From Lonicera japonica (lineage: Eukaryota; Streptophyta; Magnoliopsida; Dipsacales; Caprifoliaceae), in NCBI GenBank assembly GCA_021464415.1, contig CM038468.1, positions 2,914,001 to 2,978,000 of the forward strand: a stretch of 64,000 bases of DNA, in the 5' to 3' direction. Positions 23,596-34,098 of the stretch are shown piece by piece. Under the pieces are notes generated by a model. The model searched no databases and was not told where the DNA came from. It saw only the letters and a program-made list of their open reading frames with translations. Within the stretch, counting starts at the first letter, position 1. Each line of letters begins with the position of its first letter. A program made the translations under genes and the position numbers.

Positions 23596-24779
23596 AATAG
23601 CTAATCTTTATATATGCAGTGTCTTTAGGTCTGTTTAATTGCTTGGGTTGCTAGGTTTGTTTCAATCTAGTTTAGAACATTGTTTCAAAGTGTAAATTAC
23701 CATTTTATTTTATAACACTATTTTGGAGTGGTAAATTAGTTAAGTTTTGGGAGCCCAAGTTAGGTTACTCTTGAGACAAATGAACTTTTAGGAGTGGGAA
23801 GTACATATTAGTGAAAACACTTCATTCGATTCCGTTTAACAGAAAAGATTAACATGGTTTATAATAATATACTCTCTTAACATGAAAAAAACCCTTTATT
23901 TCAATAACATTATATTATTGTGTGGAAAAAGGGGCTTGAACAAAATGGATTGTTTATGTTGGTAGCTATTTTCTTTTTTAAATTATATTGGTTATCTATA
24001 AATAAAGTGATGTCCATTTTTCCTTTCTATGATCTTTTCAAGTTATTAATATATGGTAGATCCTTTATATAAGTCATTCCGTCTGTTTGGATTTTTATAT
24101 TAGAATCTCCCGTTTGAGGCTTTTTGCTAGCTTATTCTTGTTAATTTTGTTGTTGTTATTCATAGCTTCTCAATTTATTATCTATTGAAGGATTTGATGG
24201 GTCTTGCTTTATTTCTTTGTTACTTAAGTCTTTCTCCGAATTAATACAACGAAAGACAATCTCTATTTATATATATACGTGTGTGTACTGATACTTGGCA
24301 GCGCTTGAACCTTGTGATATTTTTTGATTTGATGTCTCTTGTACAAATTATCCATACCTACATCACTATAATTTGAGATAGTTTAATTACTAATAAGTAG
24401 TTTCAAATGCAAGTTAGGATTTGGGATCGAAGACGAAGCATAGCTAGCGAGAAAAAAAGAAGTTTGAAGACTTAACCATTGTTATTTTGCTAGCTATTAG
24501 GTATATCATAATGAAATTGGTTCTCTCTTTTTAGTCACATTATATTGGTTTTTTCGTTAGTTGCTACATTACGTATTGTATTTCATTTTAGATTTGTTAC
24601 TTTGATGGATTGGTAGTGGGATGACTTTTGTTGCTAAACTATGGATTGCTACTATGTTTTATTATGAAAGTGCTAATTGAAGACTTTTGTAATTGATTTT
24701 TTGCGTTTGCTAGCTAAGTTAATCTTAAGTACTGTTATATTTTGCAGTAAAATTCTCGTTATAAATTTACTACTAAAGT
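23596..24779. other. Non-coding interior of the CACTA element
   Basis: No open frame or repeat was recognised between the second CACTA gene relic and the subterminal repeats. The sequence is AT-rich (T-rich on the plus strand). Confidence 0.4.
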
Positions 24780-25155
24780 TAATAGTTCGCAGGGATTTTA
24801 TTTTTTTAACTAGCCATTAAATATAAAATTTTGTGGCTATTCTATAATATTACCACAAAAAGTTCATTTGTTGTGGAAACCAACTTTATAAGTAGTGGGA
24901 ACATAATGTTCCACTAAAGATAATATTTTATGGTGATTTTCATTTATCCCACAAAAAAAATTCAAGTTGTGGTAATCAATTTTATCATCCGTAGGAAAAC
25001 AATTTGCCAGCAAAGATTATCTTTTGTACAGATTTCTAATTTTCCCACAAAAAATATTCAAATTGTGGCAATCAATTTTATAATCCGTGGGAAAATAATT
25101 TGCTGGCAAAGATTATCTTTACTGGCGATTTTCGTTTTTCCTCACAAAAAACTTA

Positions 25156-26406
25156 TGGGTAAATTATCGTTGCTTAATTTCACACTTAAATGCAATAAAA
25201 ACCCTACTTTATGTAAAATAATTAAATTAGTATAGCGTATAAGTAGGAGTCAATCCAAATCCAAGCTAATATCTAGGAGAGTTTGTCGAAATCTAATATT
25301 TTAGGAACCAAATTAAAACAGTTTTTAAATTTTGATTTTGAAATTATCTAAACTAAGAAACTAAAAATTAAACTAAACTAATTAAATTAAATCAAGAAGC
25401 AAGTAATCAATAATAGAAAATCCCAAGGAAAAAGAATCCACCACCATGGATATAAACAAAAAAGTATTAATTATATTTTTAACATTCATCCCTACTATAT
25501 AAACAAATTCAAAATCACCATCATTCTTTCTTTAAAACTAATGTAAATAAAAATAGGCATCGCCTTTATCCCCAAATTGGTGATCACAAGAGATCCTTCA
25601 TTTATTTTAAAAACAATTAAAGTAATAGAAAGAAAACACACGTTATAGTAATGGTAATTTTAAAATCTATTTTAATTTGGGACAAATAATTAAAAATCAA
25701 TTACATTAAGCCCATTACATCCATGGCAGTTTCATCCCTCCCCTTTGGGAGATAATTTAGCCAAGCATATTAAATAAATAACACATTAAAACAAAATAAT
25801 AATTCATTATTAAAATTAAAATTAAAGTACTTAAATACAAACTATAAAAAATTAGAAAGCTAGAAAGCGTCTCTGTTTGTGATGCTCGAACTAGCGTGTA
25901 CCGCACGGCTTTACGCTATCCACTTCTTCTCCTTCAATACTTCGGCCGCACGGCAACTAGTATAGAGGATTTTCTCTCTCTAGAACTCTCTAATAATATC
26001 TATATTCTATCTATTTTTTCTATCTATTTTCTCTATATTTTTTTCTATATCTTTAGGTATAGAGAATGGGTCTATATATAGGAATAAGAAATAGAAGTTT
26101 ACAAGGTTTAGGAAACTAGTATTGTAGAGAAAATAAAAACTTTGAGATCAATTAGGATTCTAATTAAGAGAGAGAATAAGGAGTTCTATTCAAATTAGGA
26201 GAGAATATTGAATTGGAATATTATTTCTTCTTTATCTTCTTTTTGATCTTCAGTAGACTTCTTCCACCTTTTTAAGCTTTTTATTATAAGTTTCTTCTTT
26301 CCTACAAAAAGACAAAATAAATATTAATCCTCTATAACTTAAGCATTAATTATATTATAACAAAATATTATTTGTGGGTTAAAATAACAATTTTGGGCAC
26401 TTATCA
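25156..26406 (-). mobile_element. Probable solo LTR of a Gypsy element nested in the CACTA end
   Basis: On the minus strand the block begins TGATAAGTGCCCAAAATTG, a typical Gypsy LTR start, and its outer edges are TG...CA on the plus strand. It contains the motif 'aagtaggagtcaatccaaatccaagc', similar to the 'gtcgaatccacaggga' region of Athila/Tat-type LTRs. The CACTA subterminal repeats resume directly on both sides. I found no clean 5-bp target duplication, so the insertion site may have suffered a deletion or the borders may be a few bases off. Confidence 0.55.
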
Positions 26407-26452
26407 GTTGTGGCAATTAAATTTATTATGAGTGGGAAAACAATTCCTTAGC

Positions 26453-26960
26453 AAAGGTGCATTTGGTGGCGATTTATTATTTTGCCACAAATTATTTTCT
26501 TTTTTTGGCAATCACTTTTACCATTGGTGGAAAAACAAATCGCCACTAAATATACTTCTTTTGTGGCAAATTTTTTTTCCCCAACAAAAATGCCTTTTTA
26601 GTGGCGATATAACTTGTTTCATGTGGCGAAATTGTCTAGTATTTGTGGGGACAAAAAATCCCCGTCGAAAAAGATATGTAGCAGCGAAATTATTTCCCTA
26701 ACAAAGGTAGATTTGGTGGCGATTTATTATTTTGCCACAAATTCTTTTCTTTTTTTGGCAATCGATTTTACCATTGGTGGAAAAATAAATCGCTACTAAA
26801 TATACTTCTTTTGTGATGAATGTTTTTTCCCCAACAAAAATGCATTTTTAGTGGCGATATAACTTGTTTTTTGTGGCGAAATTATATAGTATTTATGGGG
26901 CCAAAAAATCCCCACCAAAAAACATATATAGTAGCGAAATTATTTCCCCAACAAAGGTTT
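26453..26960. repeat. Tandem 250-bp subterminal repeat, two full copies and the start of a third
   Basis: The word 'aaaggt(g/a)(c/g)atttggtggcgatttat' starts at 26453 and 26703, and 'aaaggtttacatt' starts a third unit at 26953, giving a period of 250 bp. Both full units contain 'cattggtggaaaaa(c/t)aaatcgc' and 'tttttagtggcgatataacttg'. The two copies are highly similar. Confidence 0.85.
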
Positions 26961-27124
26961 ACATTAGGGGGGAAATAATTTTGTTCGCCACTAATACCTT
27001 TATCGGCAAGTTTTTATCGGCAAAGTAGTGACGAAAGAAATTTTGCCACCAAAAGTTTTAATGGCGATTTTTAGACTTTTAGTGGCCAACTTTTTTTCTC
27101 CAAATAAGCCATTTTCTTGTAGTG

Positions 27125-27831
27125 ATGGCTCCACCTTAATGGGTGCATTAAATGAAACCAGAAAGTTTGTTATCAAACTTAAAACAAAATTTGTATATTA
27201 TCAAGGTTGTAAAATTGGTGTAAGTACATTGTTCTTTTTTGTAGTCAACCCTAAAATTTAATTAAAGCACGTAAACTTTATTCACGATAAAGACTGCATT
27301 TCTTTATGGATGGGAAATAAAATTGGTAACTAACTTAATTCAAAATAATTATTAATTGTCGTACGACAATAAATACAAAAAGGAGATGCCCAAAATATAC
27401 ATTTACATAAGTTCATTTTACCAAAGCTTATAAAAAAATTACACCACGAAACATCTAATTATTGAATCAACAACGACTATAATATGCCTTAAATTGTTTG
27501 ATACAATTTTACATTCACAAATGGTTCTTGCTTTATGATATAGATTAGTATATTGCAAAAATATAAATTTTATAAAAATTGAATTTTGCAAATAAAGTTA
27601 TGACACTTTAATATAATTTTTTTAATCAGGGGAGACTAATTGAAAGCATGTTAATGTGATTTTACATATGAAGGAAAATTCTATGCAAGTTATACCTTTG
27701 TGGCATAGATGAGACAATTACATGGAATGGAATAAATTCAGATTTCTTTAAATATATATGTGTGTCTGTTTATGTATTAGAACCCTTTTACCTTTTTCAT
27801 ATAGTAAAGATTAGATACAAAGACATAATTC
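27125..27831. repeat. Flank of the CACTA element with a block repeated at 41.8 kb and 54.1 kb
   Basis: The stretch 27255-27580 (aatttaattaaagcacgtaaactttattcac onward) is collinear with 41825-42075 and partly with 54070-54185. It includes 'tttatggatgg(g)aaataaaattg' and 'gaatcaacaacgactat'. The last part is also similar to 16185-16260. No gene is seen. Confidence 0.6.
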
Positions 27832-29190
27832 TAAGGGCGTGTATTCAATTTGAATTCTATAGGAATTTTTTAGATTTTAAAAGTTTATGGGTATTCAATT
27901 GGGATTTTATAAAGTCTTTTAAAATCTTATGCTATTCAATTACGATTTTTAAAAGTCTTTTAAAATCTTGTGGTATTCAATTACGATTAAAAATAGCCTT
28001 TTAAAATCCTATGGTATTCAAAACTCAATAAACTTTAAAGGATTTTTTAAGTTGATAGATTTTGATGGATTTGAGAGTGTTTTTATGAATAACAAATCCA
28101 CCAACAAATCTTCTCTTCAAGTGAAAGATATCACATGAATTTATGTTCCATCTTTCTCCCAACCTTAGGCAATATTTATTTTTGTCTCTATAATCTATTA
28201 AACTCTTTCACTCAATTCTCTCTATCTAAAAATATCTTCTTTTCCTAAACCCTATGCATTATTTTTTTCGTGTTATAATATATCTTTAATTCATTCACTC
28301 TATCTAAAGCCTTTTTTTCGATTTAGATACTGTTACTTTTAAAGTTTTAACTATCCAATTAATTAAATTTTTTCGAAACTATAGAGATGTCGCCCCCTTG
28401 ATTTTTTTTCTCCCATTTTATGATTTTTTTAGATAGAAGATGAAAATTGAAAAGAAAGGGCAAAAAAAATCAATCCATTAGGATTTTAGACTTGATCCTA
28501 ACCGTTTGTGGCGGATTTATAATTTTCTTATTACTTTAAAGTTGTAATCAAAATTCTTTTATTATTTATCTTTTAATTTTTTATTATAATTAGTTTTTGT
28601 GCACGTGCGTTGCACGTGATTATAGTACTTGACAAATGTCATTAAGTCCGTTAATGAATACGTATATACTAAGAATTGAATAATTAGTATAAAACAAAAA
28701 TAATAACATATAAACAAAACATAATATCAAGTATAAAATTCAATTAATAATTGCAAGAAAATCATAAAAATTTGTCGCCTTGAATATTTTTAGTAAATAG
28801 GTGGACACAAAATAATGAGAATGGAAATCAAGAGGACAACAATGAGAATGAAGAGGGTTATGATAATCATAATGATGTATGAATGGAGCAGTATGAATTT
28901 TTATAATGTATTTTGTTAATTGTCTTTACATTTTTGATAATGTTACTTTAAACTTGTAATTAATTTGTTTTATTATTTGTCTTTTGATTTTTTTGATTTT
29001 TTTGATGGAGTTGTTAAAATCTGCAGAAATCTATGAACTTATTAAAATATGCATAAATCCAAAAGAATCCATGCATTAAAATCTGTTAGATTCTATTATG
29101 ATTTAAAACAATCCATGGACTTTATATAATCCACCAATTTTAAAAAGTCAGTTAGAATATTTTAAAATCTGAATTGAATACACCCCCTTA
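27832..29190. mobile_element. Non-autonomous DNA element with terminal inverted repeats, ~1.36 kb
   Basis: The left end TAAGGGCGTGTATTCAATTT and the inverse of the right end, TAAGGGGGTGTATTCAATTC, match at all but two positions. Inside the left end the motif 'gtattcaattacgattttt' with 'cttttaaaatc' is repeated about four times, and related inverted motifs lie near the right end. No transposase is encoded. I could not identify a target duplication. The ends resemble common dicot hAT- or Mutator-derived elements, and I leave the superfamily open. Confidence 0.7.
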
Positions 29191-29239
29191 AATGATGTTT
29201 TGAGTTCCTTAGAGACTTTGTTATTGCCGGTTTGTAATA

Positions 29240-30372
29240 CCAAAAAATTACTTGTAAAGACTTTACTTCGTCATTACCGAAAAGTTGCGGAAGTGTAATG
29301 GACTGCGGAAGTTCACAGTCTAGCTAGCTACCACAAAATTACCAATAATTGAATTTACCTTTACGCAAGTCTTTCTTCCACCTTGATCCAATGGAAGTGA
29401 AAAAAAATTATTATTTTTTGTATTGTAATTTTTTTTATTAAGGGAAATATTTTCCATATTTGGAATTTTTTTAATTTTGAATTTGAATGTTACTTGAATT
29501 AATTATAAAAGATTTGATTTTGAATTTGAAATCAAATCTTAGTTAATTAAGGCAGGTCTATAATTTTAGCATTATAATTAATTGGCTATTCTACATTTTA
29601 TTACCCGACAAATTGATGAATAAAAATACATCAGATGAATTTCTCTTATTCCTTAAAAAATTCAATGAATTTTCATGCATAATTGTGAAATCAATAGCCC
29701 AAGGTTAAAGACGACGTTCTTCCTCCTTCCTGCCCCGCTCCTATTCTACATCACAACTTTACCACTCTGTTTTTTCATTTGGGGGTAAATTGTACTTCGC
29801 CCCTCTGATTTCGTTTATATTCAATCATTCAAGAAAATGACGCTTTATGGGGGGTTTTTTTTTTTTAGCTTTTCAATGCTGAATAATGGATGTTGAATTA
29901 TGAATGCTTAATGCTAAATGAAACTTTAAAAAAATGTGTTTGGTTTTAATTAGTTATGAATGCTGAATACATGGTATGTTATAATTTTACCCTTATTAGT
30001 GTTTTATAAATCTATTTAATAACTCAAAAGAATAAGGGTAACAATGGAATAAAATTTCATTAAAGTTAAATTAAGCATTCGGCCCATGATTTACCTCTTA
30101 ATGCTTAATGCTGAATTTTAATCCAATTCAACATTAAGAGGTAAGAAAACAAACACCAATTACACTTCTATACTAAATAGACTTCCATTCAGCATTAAGA
30201 GATAAAAACAAACACCACCTTAGTCAAAGCAGTACTTTGCTCTATCAAAGAGAATATTATTTTGGCAATATGGTTATCCATATATTTGGGTGTTGGTAGA
30301 AAAAATCCGGCGGATGCAAACAAAATTGAATGCATCTTATCGCTGCTATATTAATTTATTGCCAATCAAATC
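29240..30372. repeat. Copy 3 of the duplicated block, carrying the two insertions
   Basis: It is collinear with 17870-18135 (acctttacgcaagtctttcttcc, gttcaagaaaatgacg, agtcaaagcag, aatgcatcttat, ttgccaatcaaatc) and continues on the far side of the Copia element at 40439 (tcttaatatacataatta). Extra material relative to copy 2 is partly the MITE at 29848-30219. No gene is seen. Confidence 0.7.
29848..30219. mobile_element. Tourist-like (PIF/Harbinger) MITE, 372 bp, TTA target duplication
   Basis: The element starts TGGGGGGTTTTT and ends AACACCACC, flanked by TTA at 29845-29847 and 30220-30222. Its ends are inverted repeats built on GGTGTTTGTTTTT and CTTAATGCTGAATGG. The paralogous copy at 18021-18030 has the uninterrupted target with a single TTA, which fixes the borders. 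A 3-bp TTA duplication is the hallmark of PIF/Harbinger MITEs. Confidence 0.85.
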
Positions 30373-31787
30373 CGTAGGTCGGAAAATACCCTAAAGGGGG
30401 GGGGGGGTGAATAGGGTTTTTGAAACTTAATTATATTTTTAAAAACAATTTGAAAATATTATGTCTATATATATCAAGCAATCAATAACAAAGATAATTT
30501 CAAGCACAATAAGAAAATGGCACAATATAATAAAGCAAGAGATAGAAAGATAGAACCGATCAAAGTCGAAGAATTTTTGTCCACACGGTTCGGCTTGTTG
30601 CCCCTAGTCCGCGCTCGGTTAGTTCCCCGAGAATTTCCACTATTACCGATCTCCTTCCGGGTGAAGACCAAACCACTACAAGTGTACTTCTCACACACTC
30701 TTATAAGTATTGAAAACAATTTCAATACTTTCACAAGAAATCCCTCTTGCTAATTCTATGAGATACACCTCTCACAAAAAATGATTTGAACAAATTTTGG
30801 TGACTAACACCAATGTACAATAGCTCTCGTGTATATCAAATTACAAATGAAGCTCACACAAAGAGATATCAATATTTGATCAACAATTTATAGCTCAAAA
30901 TAAGAATGATTGATCAAAAACAATGTTCTTGAATCTTAGAATGAATGTAGATAGATAATGAAGTATATAGATGATTCAAGTGACTAGAAATGAGTCTTAA
31001 ACCTCATATATATAGCTTAAGAAAGCTTATAGCCGTTTGTAGTGGATTAATAGATTAATGTGGCAAAAATACACAATTAGTAAAAGTCCAACGGCTAGTT
31101 TTTGAAGCATCAGTCGACTGAGCAAGCATCAGTCGACTGAGCAACACTACTGAGTCGACTGATGGCTACTGCCCATCAGTCCAAAAATGCAATTTTTTAC
31201 ACTTTCTTATTTTAACTCCAAAATCAATTCTAATGCTATAGGAACCCTAAAAATAAGTTCCTAAGACACCTATTTTCAGGAAAACACAAAATATGATTTA
31301 TTTAGAATTAATTATGAATTAAATAGAAAAACGGTTTATGAAAGAAGTTTGTTTTTCAAGGAGTTTTTAATTCAATTTGATTTTGATCAATCTATTTGGA
31401 TAAAGAATTTAAGAGCTATAATTGGAAATCAATTATGAATCTTTACAACAAAACTACTCACTCAATTTTGATCTTTATGAGTCTTCGAAAGCTTTGTTTG
31501 TGTCTTCAATCATTTTCTTTCTTGGCTCTTGTTCTTGAGAGCTTTGTAGAGCATATTGAGATCATTCTTGAATTTGTATAGCATTTATGAATCTCTAAAA
31601 TTGATTTCTTGTAAATGGTGGCACTTGTAGAGCTTGTGTGAAGATATGATCACTTCGGTTTGAGGTCACACTTGATCGGAAGATGTTTCGGTTAAAGTGA
31701 CTATTATCAATGAATAACCGAGTTAAATAACACAATATTAACTTATTGTAATTATCAAAATAAGATTAATTGACTTTAAGGTCAACA
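30373..31787 (-). repeat. 3' LTR (left) of the Sirevirus-like element
   Basis: The LTR is 1415 bp. On the plus strand it runs CGTAGGTCGG...GGTCAACA; the first base should be T. It has three TCAGTCGACTGA-type palindromes (31110-31121, 31129-31140, 31151-31162) against four in the other LTR, and a G run of 12 where the other has 6. The TATA-like CTATATATATGAG lies at 31005-31014 (minus). Confidence 0.95.
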
Positions 31788-32139
31788 ATCTCCCCCTTTT
31801 TGATGATGACAATAAATTAATGGGTGTTTGCAATTAAGATTATAAGTTGAGTTTTCTAAAGGGAAAACTCCCCCTCAAACTATGCATAAAATAGAATAAG
31901 GCAAGCATGCATAATAAAACTTCAAACCAAAGCAGAATCTTAATTAATACTTAAAACTTGATAATAAGATAAAATACTAGAGTAATTAAACAAATTAAAA
32001 AACCATACCAAGCATAAGATTAGAGTTGATAGAAGTTCATAGAAAGCATAATAGAAAAGCATACTAGATGAAGTGTGTACCAAACACTTATTATTTTCTC
32101 CCCCTTTGTCATGATCAAAAAGAGGAGAAGTGAAGGAGA
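31788..32139 (-). other. Polypurine tract region of the Sirevirus-like element
   Basis: On the minus strand AAAAGGGGGAGAT abuts the 3' LTR (31788-31800). Further purine tracts GAGGGGGAGTTTTCCC at about 31862-31877 and CAAAGGGGGAGAAAA at about 32095-32109 precede it. Multiple purine tracts of this kind are characteristic of Sireviruses. The rest of the stretch is non-coding. Confidence 0.85.
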
Positions 32140-33381
32140 TCACTCGGCGGGATCGTCTTGAGGCCATTGACCCCATCCTTGATTGCCTTGCCACTGATTC
32201 CACGGAGGAAAGACATAGTCGGGGTGGTAATGGAGGAATGCTGCTTCATGTGCTCTTTGCCTCTCTTCAATTCGGTTGAACCTATTATTCATGTTCACCG
32301 ATAGGTTTTGAATGGCTTGCAAGATTGCTTCATTTGGATGTGGCGTGTGAATGGCTTGTTGAGAACTAGTGGGAGCTTGAGTGGAAGGTCCTTGAGGTGG
32401 TATGTCTTGCTCCATTGGTTCGGTTTGAGGCAAGTTCTCATCATCATCACTATCCCCATCCTCATCAATGTCAAGAGGATCATTTGAGACCCATTCTCCG
32501 TTTTCAATGTGATATCCCATTTGACGAATGTTCTTTGTGCTATATGTTTCCTCATTTGTTGGGACAATAATTTCTGATTCATTTTCAAGTGGAATGTCAT
32601 AGAACTGGAATAGTCTAGTGAGTGCCATAGCATAGACCAATCCTTGTTTCTTCCGATTGGTGATACTAAGAAGATGATTGAACATGAGATCGGCAAAGTC
32701 AAGCTTGTGCCCCATAGCAATCGCCCATACCAAGAAAATGTCCAAGGCATTTACGGAAGCCCTACTACCTCTCCTTGGAACAATGGAATACCCAATGATG
32801 GAGTGGATGAGTCTATTTTGCAAGGTGAGCATAGATGCTTTGATTTCAAGTCCCACACCAGTGTTTTGATATCGATGTCGACGTTTAAGAATTGTAGATA
32901 AGGCCGTGGATTTCTCAAAGCCAAAGAGATTCCCAAAGTTTGACGGTACGTCCGTCACATTTTCGGTCGAAAATCCAAAAATTCGACTAAGATCCGATTT
33001 AGTGAAACTAACCATACGTCCATTGATAAGTGAGCTAAGTCGAAGCATGTTGGCTCGGCCAGAATCAAGTGTGGGGTGATGAAGATTAGCATAAAATAAT
33101 CGAACAAGGCGAGGATAGACATTTTCACGAATGGTAAGAAAATTTATGATGCCTTATCTACGAAAAAGAGCAGTAATGTTGAGACCATATGAAGAGAATA
33201 CCTCAATGTTGAATTGTTTACCTTCAACAATAGTACGAAGGGCATAGTCCGAGTTGAAGTTTGCTTGAGCTTCCTCGGAGATGAACAATGGTGGTTGAGG
33301 AACTTGTGTAGGATCCGGCGAAGATGTACCCACTTGCGGTACAGACTTTCGAGGGCGACGAGAACGAGATGCTTGAGACAT
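32140..33381 (-). pseudogene. Third ORF of the Sirevirus-like element (plant transposon protein-like), one in-frame stop
   Basis: The frame runs from MSQASRSRRPRK (ATG at 33381) to the stop at 32140, 413 codons, in the same orientation as gag-pol and 0.7 kb downstream of it. A single TAA at 33154-33156 interrupts it. The first 280 residues have the layout of the 'putative plant transposon protein' family. An N-terminal segment has FxxxGLN, then YPRLVRLFYANL, GRMVSFTKSDLSRIFGF, IHSIIGYSIVPRRG and DIFLVWAIAMGHKLDFADLMFNHL, recalled by pattern and not searched. An Asp/Glu stretch, a Pro/Gln-rich linker and a Trp/Gln-rich C terminus (PPWNQWQGNQGWGQWP) follow. No signal peptide or transmembrane helix is seen, so it is not the env-like protein reported for some Sireviruses. 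Its function is unknown. Confidence 0.75.
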
Positions 33382-34098
33382 ATTTAACAAAATAGGTTTA
33401 GAGGAAACTAGGGTTTGAAGAGAAATTGAGATTTTTGGTTTTAAAGGCTTGATTGTATAATAAAAATAGTTGGAAATAAGATATATAGATGAATTTAGAT
33501 AGGTTGGAAGAGAAAAAATTGAGTTTTGGTTGAAGAAAAGCAATGGAGGCTAGGGTTAGGGTTGAGAGGATTTGAGATGGGTTTGATGGATTAGAGTGGA
33601 AATAGGTGTGATTTGTAAGAGATTTAATGTAAAAAAGATGAAGATTTAAGGTTTAAAATGAGTTTAGGTGATGATTCTAGAGATTTAGGATGGTTTGGGA
33701 GGGTTTGTGTGTGGTTTATCTCGAAGTGAAGAGGGGAGAAGTGAGAAAACAGGGGAAAAACAGGGCATATATCAATAGCTCTCAGCCACTGCTCAGTCGA
33801 CTGATGAGGTCCCTTCAGTTGACTGACCAACACTCAGTCGACTGAGCACTTGTCCTTAGTCGACTGATGGTGTAATCTGCCAGATTGTTCTTGTTTTGAG
33901 CATTGTAATCCCTAAACACTTGGAAATAGTAACTTTACAACATTTGAGCTACAAAAATGATATTAGTACATCAAATAACATGTAATGAAAGTACTAAGTA
34001 GAAGACTGCTTAATTTATATTTAGCTAAATAATTGCACAATTTTGTATGCTTTTAGAGACAAGCATTAAGGATTTATGTACATGCAAATTTTGGTCAA
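33382..34098 (-). promoter_or_regulatory. Spacer between pol and ORF3 with four palindromes and a TATA-like motif
   Basis: TCAGTCGACTGA-type sites lie at 33793-33804, 33815-33826 (one mismatch), 33834-33845 and 33856-33867 (one mismatch). On the minus strand a TATA-like GATATATG follows at 33766-33773, 20 nt from the nearest site, and the ORF3 ATG lies about 390 nt further on. The arrangement copies the LTR, where the same palindromes precede CTATATATATG. It may be an internal promoter for ORF3. The activity is inferred; the repeats are seen. Confidence 0.6.

Larger units (their letters stand above)
19330..27124 (+). mobile_element. Decayed CACTA (En/Spm) DNA transposon, 5' end not found
   Basis: The region holds a TNP2-type transposase relic, a second CACTA-associated gene relic, a long array of subterminal repeats built on GTGGCGA-like motifs, and finally 'ccattttcttgtagtg'. 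The latter is the inverse of the canonical CACTACAAGAAAA terminus and ends at 27124. No matching left terminus was found upstream of 19330, so the 5' end seems lost. The element cannot be autonomous because its genes are full of stops and frameshifts. Confidence 0.85.
24780..27124. repeat. CACTA 3' subterminal repeat array and terminal repeat
   Basis: Motifs like 'gtggcgattt', 'ttgtggcaatcaattttat', 'ttgccacaaa' and 'gtggcgaaatt' recur in both orientations from about 24830 to 27110. Such arrays are the transposase-binding ends of CACTA elements. The terminal 13 nt at 27112-27124 are the inverse of CACTACAAGAAAA. The array is interrupted at 25156-26406 by unrelated LTR-like sequence. Confidence 0.85.

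Noticed and set aside
30517..30753. Conserved small protein duplicated at 39147-39338
   Set aside because: The duplication is that of the two LTRs; the frame is in LTR sequence and differs in length between copies.
33793..33867. Remnant LTR nested between pol and ORF3
   Set aside because: Only the palindromes and TATA-like motif resemble the LTR; the surrounding sequence does not align by eye and no target duplication is present.
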